A DNA stretch of 64,000 nt from Acidimicrobiaceae bacterium (GTDB taxonomy: Bacteria; Actinomycetota; Acidimicrobiia; Acidimicrobiales; RAAP-2), in assembly GCA_003162475.1 (NCBI GenBank), contig PMOI01000016.1:1-64000 (forward strand), read 5' to 3'. Positions within the stretch are counted from its first letter, which is position 1, and each line of letters starts with the position of its first letter. Below are positions 43,005 through 51,765 of the stretch, in pieces. A program made the translations under genes and the position numbers. The notes beneath the pieces are model-generated. The model had not been told where the DNA came from, made no database searches, and saw only the letters and a program-made list of their open reading frames with translations.

Positions 43005-43655
43005 TTACTCTGGGGAGTAGAAGGGATTGACACCTGACGCGTGGTCAGTGACGTCGAGCACGGAAACGAGCTCGGGTATCGCTTCACGCAGCATCGTCTC
43101 GATACCTTGCGTGAGGGTCATACGGCTCATCGCGCAACCTTGACAGCCACCCGAAAGTTTGATGTAGGCGGTCTTCGCCTCTTCGTCGAGTGCCACGAGA
43201 TCGGCGCGTCCACCGTGCGACGCGATCGAGGGATTGACCTGTTCGTCCAGCACGACCAGGGCGACGGTCGCCAACGGACCCTCGACCCCGAAGGCCAAGA
43301 TGTCCTCGGGAATGCCCGGGTTTACCTCTTCGGGCGTGGGGCTGTTGGGATTGACGAGAACGAGTCCCCCGCCGCCTTCGGCGGCGAACTCGAGACGGCT
43401 CCCGCGGAGACGATCGACGCTCGAGGCGGGTATGACGATGGTCACGTCGCCGTCGCGTCCGATCGCGGCGCCGTCGGGTGCCAAGTTCAATTCGGAGAAG
43501 TAGAGGTCGTAGGAGTACCCCGCGCCGCGCGTACCGGTCACCTCCACCCAGAGCGCCAACGTTTCACTCGGCGTCTCGTTGTTGAGCGCGTCGAGAACGA
43601 CGTTGCGTGCCTCGTCAGTGAGCGTTAACACGTCAAAGGTGTCGATTGAAGTCAT
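43005..43655 (-). CDS. NfuA-type Fe-S cluster carrier
   Basis: A 216-residue protein: a degenerate A-type (IscA-like) N-terminal domain lacking its cysteines, then a NifU C-terminal domain from about residue 130 with the cluster-binding CxxC in LSGGCQGCAMSRMTL. Such proteins carry [4Fe-4S] clusters to targets. The ATG at 43655 has TAGACT 6 bp upstream and is preferred to the TTG two codons earlier. It is divergent from the Cys-rich gene at 43710. Confidence 0.88.
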   Translation of the reverse strand: MTSIDTFDVLTLTDEARNVVLDALNNETPSETLALWVEVTGTRGAGYSYDLYFSELNLAPDGAAIGRDGDVTIVIPASSVDRLRGSRLEFAAEGGGGLVLVNPNSPTPEEVNPGIPEDILAFGVEGPLATVALVVLDEQVNPSIASHGGRADLVALDEEAKTAYIKLSGGCQGCAMSRMTLTQGIETMLREAIPELVSVLDVTDHASGVNPFYSPE

Positions 43656-43661
43656 GGCCAA

Positions 43662-43667
43662 AGTCTA
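43662..43667 (-). promoter_or_regulatory. -10 box, leaderless promoter of the Nfu gene
   Basis: TAGACT, 6 bp, then ATG 43655; this geometry decides the start. Confidence 0.55.
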
Positions 43668-43697
43668 GAGGTACCTCGCCAAACCCGCCACGCACAC

Positions 43698-43703
43698 TAA
43701 GTT
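43698..43703 (+). promoter_or_regulatory. -10 box, leaderless promoter of the Cys-rich gene
   Basis: TAAGTT, 6 bp, then GTG 43710. With the box at 43662 it forms a compact divergent promoter of about 50 bp. Confidence 0.5.
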
Positions 43704-43709
43704 CTGTCC

Positions 43710-44450
43710 GTGACCTCCATCCCCAGTGACGCCCATGAATGGGTCAGTTTCGAAGACACCAAACGCGAACGAACGTGGATGTTCGACGTAACGTTTCTTG
43801 AGAGCAACTGGACGTGCATCTTCGGCAACGGCTGCCAGGGCGTCCTCACCGGGCCGACGCCCGAACTGGTCCAGGGGTGCTGTAGCTACGGTGCGCACTT
43901 CACCGACGAAAAGGACCAGCGACGCGTTGAGAAGGCCGCGAAACGACTCACCGCCGACCAGTGGCAGTTCAAGTCCAAGGGGAAGAACGGCACCACGCGG
44001 GTGAAAAAGAACGGCGAGATCGTCTCAAAGCTCGTTCAGAACGCCTGCATCTTTTTGAATCGACCCGACTTCGCTCGAGGGCCGGGTTGTGCCCTGCACG
44101 TCATGGCCATTGACAACGAGGAGAGTTACATTCCTCTGAAGCCCGAGGTCTGTTGGCAACTGCCCTTGCACCGTGACGACGAAGTCAAGGACGATGGCCA
44201 CGTAGTCACGCGCATCTCGCAGTGGGATCGACGTGATTGGGGCCCGGGCGGATCAGAGTTTCACTGGTGGTGCACCGAGTCGGCCTCAGCCTTCGTGGGC
44301 AAGACTCGAGTGGTCGATTCAATGCGCGAAGAACTCACTGCGATGGTGGGCGTCACGGTCTACAACCGGCTTCGTGCGTACATGGACAATCGCGCCGCGC
44401 AGCCCAAGGGCACGCGTCTCGCCCATCCCGTACTGCGAAAAAAGGCCTAA
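43710..44450 (+). CDS. Cysteine-rich protein of unknown function
   Basis: A 246-residue cytosolic protein with eight cysteines (36, 42, 57, 58, 113, 127, 148, 188), the first four clustered as TCIFGNGCQG and GCCSYGAHF, and a striking GSEFHWWCTES near the end. This pattern suggests a metal or Fe-S site, loosely like YkgJ-type cysteine-cluster proteins, but I cannot assign a family with certainty. Being divergent from an Fe-S carrier gene fits a metalloprotein. The last four bases overlap the convergent small gene at 44447. Confidence 0.65.
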   Translation: MTSIPSDAHEWVSFEDTKRERTWMFDVTFLESNWTCIFGNGCQGVLTGPTPELVQGCCSYGAHFTDEKDQRRVEKAAKRLTADQWQFKSKGKNGTTRVKKNGEIVSKLVQNACIFLNRPDFARGPGCALHVMAIDNEESYIPLKPEVCWQLPLHRDDEVKDDGHVVTRISQWDRRDWGPGGSEFHWWCTESASAFVGKTRVVDSMREELTAMVGVTVYNRLRAYMDNRAAQPKGTRLAHPVLRKKA

Positions 44451-44659
44451 CCCTCGGCGGCGAGGGGGTCCTCTTCGGTGAAACTCGCGCGAGGCAATGA
44501 TCCGAGGATCTCGTCGTAGCGATCCTCTTCGACGAGGCACCATTCGGCGTGCACGTCGTCGGGCGGGGCTCCGCACTCCACACAAGTGGTGGCGCGTGGA
44601 CCCGTGGATCGCTTGAGTTCACGAGCTTCTACAAAACGGCGATGGCGACCCTTTTTCAC
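44447..44659 (-). CDS. Small zinc-ribbon-like protein
   Basis: A 70-residue protein with a basic N-terminus (MKKGRHRRFVEARELKR), a CVECG knuckle and an HAEWC segment 14 residues later, a C-x2-C...H-x3-C-like metal site, then an acidic tail. Function unknown. GTG 44659 is preceded by AGGAG at 5 nt, which supports it as a real gene. Confidence 0.55.
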   Translation of the reverse strand: MKKGRHRRFVEARELKRSTGPRATTCVECGAPPDDVHAEWCLVEEDRYDEILGSLPRASFTEEDPLAAEG

Positions 44660-44762
44660 GTCAACTCCTCACTGGTCGCGGGCCAATACCTGGCGGCGAC
44701 CACAACTCGACAACACTGAGTTGAGTATCCATACTACCAACTCGAACTCGCTCTATAACCCC

Positions 44763-44768
44763 TAGCAT
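44763..44768 (+). promoter_or_regulatory. -10 box, leaderless promoter
   Basis: TAGCAT, 6 bp, then GTG 44775; this favours GTG over the TTG at 44769. Confidence 0.45.
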
Positions 44769-44774
44769 TTGCCT

Positions 44775-44999
44775 GTGAGCCCAGCCTTTGACCCCAATGA
44801 GATGATTCAACGCTTTCGTGATCGTGCCGACGCCGTGAAGCGCCGTGGACTTCCACCAGTCGAGGGACCCGAGCGCCTCCGCTTCATCGAGGCGGCAAAA
44901 ACAGACTTCCAGGACTACGCGATGCTCGGCGACGCGACGGCCACGCTCGAGGACGGGATCTTGCGTCTCGAGATCGATCTACGTCCGCCGACGAACTAA
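44775..44999 (+). CDS. Small conserved-looking protein of unknown function
   Basis: A 74-residue hydrophilic protein: FDPNEMIQRFRDRADAVKRR helix, a PPVEGPERLRFI motif, AKTDFQDYAMLGDA, and a C-terminal beta-like ILRLEIDLRPP. I do not recognise a family. The codon use looks like that of neighbours and it has a leaderless promoter, so it is likely real. Its stop overlaps the convergent lipoprotein gene by 4 bp. Confidence 0.55.
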   Translation: MSPAFDPNEMIQRFRDRADAVKRRGLPPVEGPERLRFIEAAKTDFQDYAMLGDATATLEDGILRLEIDLRPPTN

Positions 45000-45430
45000 G
45001 GCGTCGACGCACTCGCGACCCGCGCGGACGCCTCGGCGAGGTACCCGACGCCACTCGACAAGCTGGCGAGCGCCTTGGCTCGCTTGGCCACGTTGGACGA
45101 AGCGCCGTAGCACTCGACCGCACCCGCGCCAAGATCGTCGAGGGCCTTTGAAATCAGATTCGTTGATTGGTTGTCGGGTGTAGGAAGTGCAGCGTTCTCT
45201 TGCTCGGTCTCGAGATCCAACACGGCGCAGACGGTGTGCAATGACGCGCTCGACGTCGAAGGATCACGGAGCGCGAGAGCTGCGTGTTTCGCGTCGGTCG
45301 TGAGTGTCTTGGTGTTCGCGACGTAACCATTCTGGGTCGCCCAGTTCGTCATCGCCTTGGACGCGCTGATCGAACCACACGCACTGAGCAGTAGACCGGC
45401 GCCAAGTAGCAGAGCGACGGTTCGAATCAC
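44996..45430 (-). CDS. Putative lipoprotein
   Basis: A 144-residue protein with a lipoprotein signal: MIRTVALLLGAGLLLSACGS, where LSAC is the lipobox. The mature part is Ala/Ser/Leu-rich and helical with two more Cys (TVCAVLD, AVECYG). Function unknown. GTG 45430 overlaps the tyrS stop (GTGA), so it is co-translated with tyrS, an unusual pairing. Confidence 0.7.
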   Translation of the reverse strand: MIRTVALLLGAGLLLSACGSISASKAMTNWATQNGYVANTKTLTTDAKHAALALRDPSTSSASLHTVCAVLDLETEQENAALPTPDNQSTNLISKALDDLGAGAVECYGASSNVAKRAKALASLSSGVGYLAEASARVASASTP

Positions 45431-46707
45431 GCCGCCACCAAAAGGTGCAACTGTCGTCTCCCGCGTCGGACCACGAAGTAACGTCCGTGCAACGCGTCGG
45501 TGATACCCACGCGCGACGTGGCGTCGAGGCGCACGTTGTTGAGGTACACGCCGCCTTGTTCGAGGTAGCGACGCGCTTCGGCCTTGGACTTCGCGAGGTG
45601 GCTACCGACTAAGAGGTCTACCGGATCGACGCCACGCGTGAGTTCGTCGCGAGACCACGTCGACGAGGGCGCGTCGGCCACGACTTCGAGCAACGTCGCC
45701 TCGTCGAGATCGGCAATGGACTCAGAGAAGAGTGCCTCGCCGGCTCGCTCCGCCTTCATCGCCGCGTCGACGCCGTGCACCATCGCGACGACTTCATTGG
45801 CGAGGGCGCGCTGCGCCCGGCGCTCTTTGGGTACGGTCTTCGTCGCCTCGTCGAGTCCAAGGATGGTCTCGTGATCGAGGAAGGTGAAGAAACGAAGGAG
45901 CGCGGACGCGACCTCGTCGTCGCTGTTGAGGAGGAACTGGTGCATCTTGAACGGTGAGGTGCGCTCGGCGTCCAGCCACACCTGCTCGCCGCCTTCGGAC
46001 TTACCGAATTTGGATCCGTCCGGGCGTAAGAGCAGCGGCGACGTGAGCCCCGCCGCCGACGTTCCCGTAGACTTTCGAACGAGTTCGGTGCCCATGGTGA
46101 TATTCCCCCACTGATCCGAACCTCCGAGTTGGAGGGTGCAGCCGTGATCGAGATTCAGCCGCAAGAAGTCGTAAGCCTGTAAGAGCATGTAAGCAAACTC
46201 GGTGAACGAGAGCCCCACGTCATCTCGATCGAGCCGGCTCCTCACCGACTCCTTCGCGATCATCTGATTGACCGTGAAGTGTTTACCAACTTCACGCAGG
46301 AAGTCCGTGAGAGATATCGCGGTGAGCCAGTCCGCGTTGTTCAGCAGCTTCGCCCGGGCTTTGCCGGCGCTCGGCGAAAAGTCGAGAAAACGACTCATCT
46401 GTTCGCCGATTCCCGCGACGTTGGCGTCGAGAACCTCTCGCGTGAGCAGGGGCCGTTCGACGTCCTTAAAACTGGGGTCGCCGATCAGGCCCGTGCCACC
46501 CCCGGCGAGCGCGATCGGCGCGTTGCCCGCGAGCTGTAGTCGGCGCATGTTGCACAGAGGAAAGAGGTGGCCGAGGTGCAGCGAAGAGGCCGTCGGGTCG
46601 AAGCCCACGTACAGCGTGACCGAGCCAGCGCTCAGACGATCAAAGACCTCGTCGTCGGTGGTCTGGTGAATTAGACCGCGAAATCGCCAGTCGTCGAGTA
46701 CATTCAT
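45427..46707 (-). CDS. tyrS: Tyrosine--tRNA ligase
   Basis: Class I aminoacyl-tRNA synthetase. Seen: YVGFDPTASSLHLGHLFPL (HIGH-type HLGH), the tyrosine site QAYDFLRLN, GGSDQWGNI, KFGKSEGG (KMSKS-type) and a C-terminal S4 domain (KSKAEARRYLEQGGVYLNN). 426 residues. The ATG at 46707 has TAGACT 6 bp before it. Confidence 0.97.
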   Translation of the reverse strand: MNVLDDWRFRGLIHQTTDDEVFDRLSAGSVTLYVGFDPTASSLHLGHLFPLCNMRRLQLAGNAPIALAGGGTGLIGDPSFKDVERPLLTREVLDANVAGIGEQMSRFLDFSPSAGKARAKLLNNADWLTAISLTDFLREVGKHFTVNQMIAKESVRSRLDRDDVGLSFTEFAYMLLQAYDFLRLNLDHGCTLQLGGSDQWGNITMGTELVRKSTGTSAAGLTSPLLLRPDGSKFGKSEGGEQVWLDAERTSPFKMHQFLLNSDDEVASALLRFFTFLDHETILGLDEATKTVPKERRAQRALANEVVAMVHGVDAAMKAERAGEALFSESIADLDEATLLEVVADAPSSTWSRDELTRGVDPVDLLVGSHLAKSKAEARRYLEQGGVYLNNVRLDATSRVGITDALHGRYFVVRRGRRQLHLLVAA

Positions 46708-46713
46708 CGTCTC

Positions 46714-46719
46714 AGTCTA
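46714..46719 (-). promoter_or_regulatory. -10 box, leaderless promoter of tyrS
   Basis: TAGACT, 6 bp, then the tyrS ATG. No T-box-like leader can fit, since ccdA ends 28 bp upstream. Confidence 0.55.
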
Positions 46720-46735
46720 CGAGGCCTATTCGTTC

Positions 46736-47476
46736 CTAGAAGGAGGTCGTTGCGGGCAAGTGGGTCTGAATCCACAACACGAACGTGTGCCAGAGACCGG
46801 TCACCTCGCTGACGCCAATCGCGATGAGCAATACGCCACCGATAATGCCGATCATCTTTGCGTGACGACGTAGCCACGTCGAGACCGTCGCCATCCACTC
46901 GGTGGCGAGTGCCGCGACCACGAAGGGGACGCCGAGCCCCAGACAGTAGAAGAACGCGAGAACCGAGCCGCGCAGAGCCGAAGCGCCCGACGTCGAGCCC
47001 GCGAGAGTGAGAATCGCCGAGAGCGTCGGCCCGATGCACGGGGTCCATCCGAGACCGAAGGTAAAACCCAACGCCGCTGCCCCGAAAACGGAGACGCGCG
47101 GAAGCCGATGTACGCGACGGTCACGTTGCAACCACTTTGACGGCAACCAACCAGCGAAGAAGAGACCGAGAAGGATCGTCACGACGCCGAAGACCACCTC
47201 CAACGGTCGTTGGTGCGTTTGGAACTCTCGGCCCAGTCCTCCAAAGAAAGCGCCAAAACTGACGAAGATGAAGGCGAAACCAAGCACAAAGGCAATCGAG
47301 CCGACGAACGCTCGCCCTCGACCCGGGCGTCCTTCTGTTGTCCCGGTCGTGCCGGTGAGAAAGGCGACGTAGCCGGGTAGGAGCGGTAGGACACAGGGTG
47401 ACGCGAAGGAGATGAATCCGGCCGCGATCGCGAGGGGAATCGCCAGGATTAATGACGCCGGCAGTGAAGCGATCAC
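46736..47476 (-). CDS. ccdA: CcdA/DsbD-type thiol-redox membrane protein
   Basis: Carries reducing equivalents across the membrane for cytochrome c or extracytoplasmic thiol maturation. Six TM helices in 246 residues with the two family motifs FASPCVLPLLPGY and GWTPCIGPTLSAIL, each holding one redox Cys. GTG 47476 overlaps the menD TGA (GTGA); 14 further open codons lie inside menD. It would suit keeping the Sco CxxxC thiols reduced; that link is inference. Confidence 0.88.
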   Translation of the reverse strand: MIASLPASLILAIPLAIAAGFISFASPCVLPLLPGYVAFLTGTTGTTEGRPGRGRAFVGSIAFVLGFAFIFVSFGAFFGGLGREFQTHQRPLEVVFGVVTILLGLFFAGWLPSKWLQRDRRVHRLPRVSVFGAAALGFTFGLGWTPCIGPTLSAILTLAGSTSGASALRGSVLAFFYCLGLGVPFVVAALATEWMATVSTWLRRHAKMIGIIGGVLLIAIGVSEVTGLWHTFVLWIQTHLPATTSF

Positions 47477-49119
47477 GCGTTGCCCTTGTTCACCAATTGG
47501 GTGACGTGATCGTTCCACTCTTGGTGCAGCGTGACATTCTCCTTTCGTGAGGGCACCTTCGCCACCACCACGCTGAGACCGTCACTCGAGAGACCTTTCT
47601 CGATGGCGTTACGCAGTTCGTCGAGCGTCCTCACGGTCGAAGAGGAGTGACCAAAGGCGCTTGCCACGACTTCGAGGTCGTGTGGACGAGGCGTGCCGAA
47701 GAGCAGTTCGAAACGGTCACTCTCGAGATCCGAGGCTTGGGGCAGGAAGGAGAAGATTCCCCCTCCCCGATTGTCCACGACGACGAGCACGCACGATCCA
47801 CGCCCGTTGCCGAGACCTTCGACGAGTCCCGACACGTCGTGCAACATCGTGAGGTCACCCACGAGACCGAGAGCCTTCGATCCGACCGCGACACCCAGCG
47901 CCGTCGACACCACGCCGTCGATACCGTTCACGCCGCGATTGGCGTAGGTAGCGCATTCACGTGACGGGGCCCACCACTCGACGTCGCGAACGGGCATCGA
48001 TGAGCCCACCACCAGAGCGGCGCCCGAGGCGTTGCTCGCCGCGACGACCGCTCGAGCAACGAGCGGTTCGTTCAAGACGCTCTCGTCGCGCTCAGCCGTT
48101 TCCAGCCACGTCGCCACGTCGTCCGACGCTCGACGCCACGTCGCGGCGTAGTCGTGGTTGGCCTTTAGCGGTGCGTAGTCGTGGTGCGGCAGGCCCGCGT
48201 AGGTCTCGTGAATGAGATGGTCCGGGTCGGCGACGAAGCCAGCACCGCTCAGAGCGACGGTTCGAAGGTTCCACGCGCGAAGTTGGTCCGCGAGCACTTT
48301 CGACGCGGGCACGCCACCAAGGCGAACGACCAGATCGGGTCGAACGCGTTCGACGAAGTCGTCGCAGCGAAGGAGCGCGTCGAAGTAGGCAAGCGAACCT
48401 TGAGCGGTCGCGTCACCGAGGACAACCCAGTCGAGCTGGTGACACTCGTCGATGACCTCTTTACTTACGCCGCGACCGACGACGCAAAGAACCGATTGCC
48501 CCGCGACGTCGAACGTCGCGACGTCGGGGAGGTGCTCGTCAGGCGCCCGAAAGACCACCACGCTTTCGCGCTCGGGAAGCTCGACCGGCGTGCCCATGAG
48601 CGGTTCGACGAACGCCGCGTTGAGGTGCACTGGTCCCGCTGCGAGCGACTCACCCGTGGCGAAGTGCCACAGCCGATTCGCCAATGGACGCCACGAAGAA
48701 GCTAGGTCGTAGCGCGCGACCCCAGGCTCTTCGAAGAGTCGCACCATTTCGCCGTAGAGACGTCCCTGTTCAATGGTCTGGGCTGCGCCAACGCCGTGCA
48801 ACTCGGGCGGCCGATCGGCCGTCACCACGATCAGGGGAACGAACGCGAGATCGGCTTCGGCGACGCAGGCGTGCAGTTCAGTCGCGGCGGTTCCGCTGGT
48901 CACGATCACCGCCACCGGCGTCTTGGTCGCCAGAGCTCGTCCAAGGGCGAAAAATCCGGCGCTGCGTTCGTCCAGTCGAACGTGCAGGGTCAGCTCTTCA
49001 CGTTGCGCGGCGGCGAGTACCAGTGGCGTGGAGCGAGAACCGGGCGAGATCACGACGTCACGAAGACCCGCCTCGATCCACTCATCGAAGAGCGTGGCCG
49101 CGAACGTGGCCTGGGCCAC
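47473..49119 (-). CDS. menD: SEPHCHC synthase MenD
   Basis: Thiamine-diphosphate enzyme making 2-succinyl-5-enolpyruvyl-6-hydroxy-3-cyclohexene-1-carboxylate for menaquinone. N-terminal VVISPGSRSTPLVLA, the ThDP Glu region IVTSGTAATELHACV, and a ThDP-binding motif near the C-terminus (LVGDLTMLHDVSGL, then VVVDNRGGGIFSFLPQ). GTG 49119 gives a family-like N-terminus; a TTG at 49146 is possible and would then overlap the divergent menH ATG. Stop overlaps ccdA (GTGA). Confidence 0.93.
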   Translation of the reverse strand: MAQATFAATLFDEWIEAGLRDVVISPGSRSTPLVLAAAQREELTLHVRLDERSAGFFALGRALATKTPVAVIVTSGTAATELHACVAEADLAFVPLIVVTADRPPELHGVGAAQTIEQGRLYGEMVRLFEEPGVARYDLASSWRPLANRLWHFATGESLAAGPVHLNAAFVEPLMGTPVELPERESVVVFRAPDEHLPDVATFDVAGQSVLCVVGRGVSKEVIDECHQLDWVVLGDATAQGSLAYFDALLRCDDFVERVRPDLVVRLGGVPASKVLADQLRAWNLRTVALSGAGFVADPDHLIHETYAGLPHHDYAPLKANHDYAATWRRASDDVATWLETAERDESVLNEPLVARAVVAASNASGAALVVGSSMPVRDVEWWAPSRECATYANRGVNGIDGVVSTALGVAVGSKALGLVGDLTMLHDVSGLVEGLGNGRGSCVLVVVDNRGGGIFSFLPQASDLESDRFELLFGTPRPHDLEVVASAFGHSSSTVRTLDELRNAIEKGLSSDGLSVVVAKVPSRKENVTLHQEWNDHVTQLVNKGNA

Positions 49120-49145
49120 GCTGGGGCTGGGTACGCTACGTGACA

Positions 49146-49895
49146 ATGTCGCTCCTCGGTTTACAGCGTGATGGCTCCGGTCCGGTCCTCGTGTGGTTGC
49201 ACGGCTTTACGCAAACCAAGGACTCGGGCGGTACGTTCCGTTCCATTCTGGCAGGAACCCACGAAGTCCTAACCATCGACCTGCCCGGTCACGGGCAAAA
49301 CTCCGCAATTTCGGCGTCACTGGACGAAACGGCGGACCTCCTCGCGCTCGCGCTGCCGAGTGAACCGTTCGCTCTGGGTGGCTACTCAATGGGCGGACGC
49401 GTCGCGCTGCACTTCGCGTTACGCCACCGTGAACGACTCACTTCCCTCGTCCTACTGAGCGCGACCCTCGGCATTCGAGACGACAACGAGCGAGCGGCGC
49501 GTCGTGATCGTGATAACGCGTTGGCCGATCGCGTCGAGCTCATCGGTGCGCAGGCCTTCCTCGAGGAATGGCTGGCCCAGCCCATGTTCGTCACACTCCC
49601 CGGCGACCCCCTCGAACGCGGCGCGCGAAGTGGCGACGCCCGAGGACTGGCGAACTCGCTTCGTTACGCCGGTACCGGAACCCAGGCCTGGCTCGGCGGG
49701 CGAGCGACGTCGTTGGCGGTGCCCGCGCTGATCGTGGCCGGCGTCAACGACCCTAAATTCGTCGGCGAGGCACGACTTCTCAATGAAACCCTGGAAAACG
49801 CGACCACATCACTCGTTCACAACGCCGGACACGCGGCGCACCTCGAACGACCCGATGACGTGGCCGCGCTGGTCGCGAGTGTTCAGCCCCAGTAA
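49146..49895 (+). CDS. menH: SHCHC synthase MenH (alpha/beta hydrolase)
   Basis: Eliminates pyruvate from the MenD product. The 249-residue alpha/beta hydrolase shows the oxyanion region LVWLHGFTQTKDSGGTF, DLPGHGQNS, the nucleophile elbow GGYSMGGRVALH, a downstream Asp (VAGVNDPKFVG) and His (HNAGHAAHLERPDD). ATG 49146 with MSLLGLQRDG is the natural start; the frame is open far upstream, antisense to menD, and is rejected there. Ends overlapping menA by 13 bp. Confidence 0.85.
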   Translation: MSLLGLQRDGSGPVLVWLHGFTQTKDSGGTFRSILAGTHEVLTIDLPGHGQNSAISASLDETADLLALALPSEPFALGGYSMGGRVALHFALRHRERLTSLVLLSATLGIRDDNERAARRDRDNALADRVELIGAQAFLEEWLAQPMFVTLPGDPLERGARSGDARGLANSLRYAGTGTQAWLGGRATSLAVPALIVAGVNDPKFVGEARLLNETLENATTSLVHNAGHAAHLERPDDVAALVASVQPQ

Positions 49896-50761
49896 GCGTT
49901 CGAGGTCAACAGCACGCCGAGCAGGGCGCCCAGAGCCAGCTGGGCCCGTGCGGAGTACTGCAGCATGACGACGAGTTCTCGTCCCTGCTTCTTCGAAAAC
50001 GCCAGTCGCAACGCCGGCAGATAGAGCACGATCGCCGCGAACACGACGGCTAGTTGGCGAGCGCCGATAACCCCCACCACGACCCCCGCGACGCAGGCTA
50101 CGTACAGCCACGAGCCACGTTCACGACCGAGTCGCGCGGCCAAGGTCTTCTTGCCCACAGCTCGGTCGCCGTCGACGTCGCGGAGATTGTTCGCCTCCAA
50201 GAGCGCGCAGGCCATGAAGCCAACGGCCACGCCTAGCCACCAGGCTCGCGTCGGGATCGTGCCGTGTTGGACGTAGGCCGTGCCAACCGTCGCGACGAGG
50301 CCGAAGTAGATGAACACGAAGAGTTCTCCGAAGCCGTAGTAGCCGTAGGGCTTCGGTCCCCCGGTGTAGAACCAACCGGCCAACATCGCACTGAGGCCTA
50401 TCAGCACCAGCCACCACGACGTGCGCGACGACAGCCACAGTCCCGCGATAGCGGCCACCGCGAAGCCCAGGACGGCGGCGTTGCGCACGCTCTTGGCCGA
50501 GACGAGTTTCGAGACTGTCAGTCGAAAGGGCCCGACGCGCTCTTCGTCGGTCCCGCGAATTCCGTCGGAGTAGTCGTTGGCGTAATTGGTCGCGACCTGG
50601 AGCGCGAGCGCGATGACGAGACAGAGCGCTGAGTTAAGCCAGTTAATGGTGAGCGGTCGAATCAACAGGGTCCCGACGACGACGGGCACGCCCGCGGCCG
50701 GCAAGGTTCGTGGTCGCGCCGCGAGGACCCAACGTCGTTGCACCCCCGGCGCCTCAATCAT
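49883..50761 (-). CDS. menA: 1,4-dihydroxy-2-naphthoate polyprenyltransferase
   Basis: UbiA-family membrane prenyltransferase that attaches the isoprenoid tail to DHNA. 292 residues, about nine TM helices, with the first Asp-rich motif [17 protein letters not shown] and the second [25 protein letters not shown] 50761 overlaps the menB stop (ATGA). Confidence 0.95.
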   Translation of the reverse strand: MIEAPGVQRRWVLAARPRTLPAAGVPVVVGTLLIRPLTINWLNSALCLVIALALQVATNYANDYSDGIRGTDEERVGPFRLTVSKLVSAKSVRNAAVLGFAVAAIAGLWLSSRTSWWLVLIGLSAMLAGWFYTGGPKPYGYYGFGELFVFIYFGLVATVGTAYVQHGTIPTRAWWLGVAVGFMACALLEANNLRDVDGDRAVGKKTLAARLGRERGSWLYVACVAGVVVGVIGARQLAVVFAAIVLYLPALRLAFSKKQGRELVVMLQYSARAQLALGALLGVLLTSNAYWG

Positions 50762-51651
50762 GGGCGTTTGGGGAACTTCGAGTAGTCAGGCTTTCGACGC
50801 TCGAGGTAGGCGTTGCGCCCTTCTTGTCCCTCTTCAGACATATAGAAGAGCATCGTCGCGTCGCCGGCCAACTGCTGTACGCCGGCAAGTCCGTCGTCGG
50901 CGGCGTTGAAGCCAGCCTTCAACATGCGTAGCGCGATCGGCGACAACGTCAAGATCTGACGACACCAGGCGACGGTCTCACGTTCGAGATCGTCGAGCGC
51001 CACGACGGTGTTGACCAGTCCCCACTCGAGTGCCTGAGTCGCGTCGTACTGACGACAGAGAAACCACACTTCCTTCGCGCGCTTGAGGCCGATCGTTCGC
51101 GCCAGTAGCGATGAGCCGTAGCCGCCGTCGAAGGAGCCAACACGAGGTCCCGTTTGCCCGAAGCGCGCGTTGTCGCCGGCGATGGAGAGGTCGCACACGA
51201 GGTGCAAGATATGACCTCCTCCAATGGCGTAGCCAGCTATCTGAGCGATCACGGGCTTGGGTAGGCGGCGAATCTGAATCTGCAGGTCCAAGACGTTGAG
51301 CCGCCCAACGCCGTGGTGGGCGACGTCGTCGTCGCCCATGTAGCCGTCGTCACCGCGGATTCGCTGGTCACCACCGGAACAAAACGCGTCGGGACCAGCG
51401 CCCGTGAGGATGATCGCGCCGACCGTGACGTCGTCCCTCGCGCGCTCGAAGGCGTTGGCCAACTCGAAGAGCGTCTGCGGGCGAAAAGCGTTGCGCACTT
51501 CGGGCCGATTGATGGTGATGCGCGCGATGCCCTCAGCAACCTCGTAGACGATGTCGCCGTACTCGCCGCTTCGCTCCCACGCGGGAAGGGGTAGGGAGCG
51601 AAACTCTTCAACGGGGTCGTGCGGGGGGCCTTCAATCACGGTCTTTGCCAT
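50758..51651 (-). CDS. menB: 1,4-dihydroxy-2-naphthoyl-CoA synthase
   Basis: Crotonase-fold enzyme closing the naphthoate ring. Seen: [49 protein letters not shown] and the C-terminal [22 protein letters not shown], all MenB-specific. ATG 51651 (297 residues) has TAGCGT 7 bp upstream and is preferred to a longer open frame. Confidence 0.96.
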   Translation of the reverse strand: MAKTVIEGPPHDPVEEFRSLPLPAWERSGEYGDIVYEVAEGIARITINRPEVRNAFRPQTLFELANAFERARDDVTVGAIILTGAGPDAFCSGGDQRIRGDDGYMGDDDVAHHGVGRLNVLDLQIQIRRLPKPVIAQIAGYAIGGGHILHLVCDLSIAGDNARFGQTGPRVGSFDGGYGSSLLARTIGLKRAKEVWFLCRQYDATQALEWGLVNTVVALDDLERETVAWCRQILTLSPIALRMLKAGFNAADDGLAGVQQLAGDATMLFYMSEEGQEGRNAYLERRKPDYSKFPKRP

Positions 51652-51658
51652 GTCGTCC

Positions 51659-51664
51659 ACGCTA
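51659..51664 (-). promoter_or_regulatory. -10 box, leaderless promoter of menB-menA
   Basis: TAGCGT, 7 bp, then the menB ATG. It decides the start against a 32-codon upstream extension. Confidence 0.5.
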
Positions 51665-51753
51665 CCTTTCTCGTACGCGCTGATGACCAGTCGACCCGCC
51701 GTCGCACGGCTGCGACCGTCATGCGGAGAACCTGAATCGTCGAGCACTCGCCC

Positions 51754-51759
51754 TAGTCT
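51754..51759 (+). promoter_or_regulatory. -10 box, leaderless promoter of menE
   Basis: TAGTCT, 6 bp, then GTG 51766, divergent from the menB promoter about 90 bp away. Confidence 0.5.
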
Positions 51760-51765
51760 CTCTAG

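Noticed and set aside
48684..49145. Upstream extension of the menH frame
   Set aside because: Lies antisense to menD, and the alpha/beta hydrolase fold begins right after the ATG at 49146.
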